DNA from: Actinomycetes bacterium
GTDB lineage: Bacteria; Actinomycetota; Coriobacteriia; Coriobacteriales; Eggerthellaceae
Direction of reading: 5' to 3'
DNA length: 5,036 nt
Assembly (NCBI GenBank): GCA_023403475.1
Contig: JAEYEL010000152.1
Coordinates: 1 to 5,036 of the forward strand
The notes beneath the pieces are model-generated. The model saw only the letters and a program-made list of their open reading frames with translations, was not told where the DNA came from and made no database searches. This document shows positions 4,982-5,036 of the stretch, one piece after another (the stretch's first letter is position 1; every line of letters begins with the position of its first letter). Position numbers and translations under genes: made by a program.

Positions 4982-5036
4982 CTATTGAACAATCTGTTTA
5001 TTAATGGGCGACCTGTTCAATAGACGGGATTCAATA
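4982..5036. repeat. Perfect 10-bp inverted repeat with extra half-site (operator-like)
   Basis: CTATTGAACA (4982-4991) and TGTTCAATAG (5014-5023) are exact inverted repeats separated by 22 bases. A third copy of TTCAATA occurs at 5030-5036, 14 bases after the start of the one at 5016-5022. The arms overlap and follow the predicted transcription start of the promoter at 4949-4977, as expected for a repressor operator. The end of a mobile element is an alternative that needs sequence beyond the edge. Confidence 0.5.

Noticed and set aside
1..5036. CRISPR array, tRNA, rRNA or complete insertion sequence
   Set aside because: I found no regularly spaced repeats, cloverleaf, rRNA segment or transposase in any frame.

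Overview
The window looks like the chromosome of a high-GC anaerobe, most plausibly a Coriobacteriia/Eggerthellaceae-type actinobacterium such as Eggerthella or Gordonibacter. That guess rests on three things: GC-rich coding sequence at the left (40 of 60 bases in one line I counted), a molybdenum oxidoreductase / four-cluster ferredoxin / NrfD / TorD gene set of the kind these bacteria carry in many copies, and an actinobacterial-style RHH antitoxin. No rRNA or other marker fixes the taxon.

Positions 1-3870, respiratory module. Four same-strand genes lie in order: the C-terminal half of a molybdopterin catalytic subunit of the tetrathionate/arsenate-reductase-like branch (1-1421), a 206-residue ferredoxin with four complete cysteine motifs (1435-2055), an eight-helix NrfD/PsrC-type membrane subunit (2063-3064), and a TorD-family maturation chaperone (3175-3870). 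The first three are packed with gaps of 13 and 7 bases and surely form one operon. The inferred electron path runs between the quinone pool, NrfD, the Fe-S chain and the Mo-bis-MGD site. The chaperone would help load cofactor into the catalytic subunit. A strong hairpin lacking a T tract separates the membrane subunit from the chaperone. The substrate cannot be read from the sequence.

Positions 3871-4316 hold no intact gene. A TetR-type DNA-binding fragment (about 3881-3988) directly follows the chaperone. A second helix-rich piece in another frame may be its C-terminal end. Two hairpins follow, the second a clear rho-independent terminator (4102-4137). The region ends with a good sigma70-type promoter (4259-4287).

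Positions 4317-4875 encode a two-gene cassette that looks like a type II toxin-antitoxin module: a small BrnT/DUF4258-like protein first, then a ribbon-helix-helix protein. Base composition is clearly lower in GC here. Small palindromes in the promoter are candidate operator sites.

Positions 4876-5036 are non-coding as far as visible. They hold a GC-rich hairpin, a promoter-like sequence, and a perfect 10-bp inverted repeat with a third half-site at the window edge. This looks like the control region of a gene beyond the window.

I see no clear case for a wholly new system. The most worthwhile leads are the toxin-first cassette with its palindromic promoter, the right-edge operator-like repeat, the decayed TetR gene, and the Ala/Pro-rich loop in the NrfD subunit.
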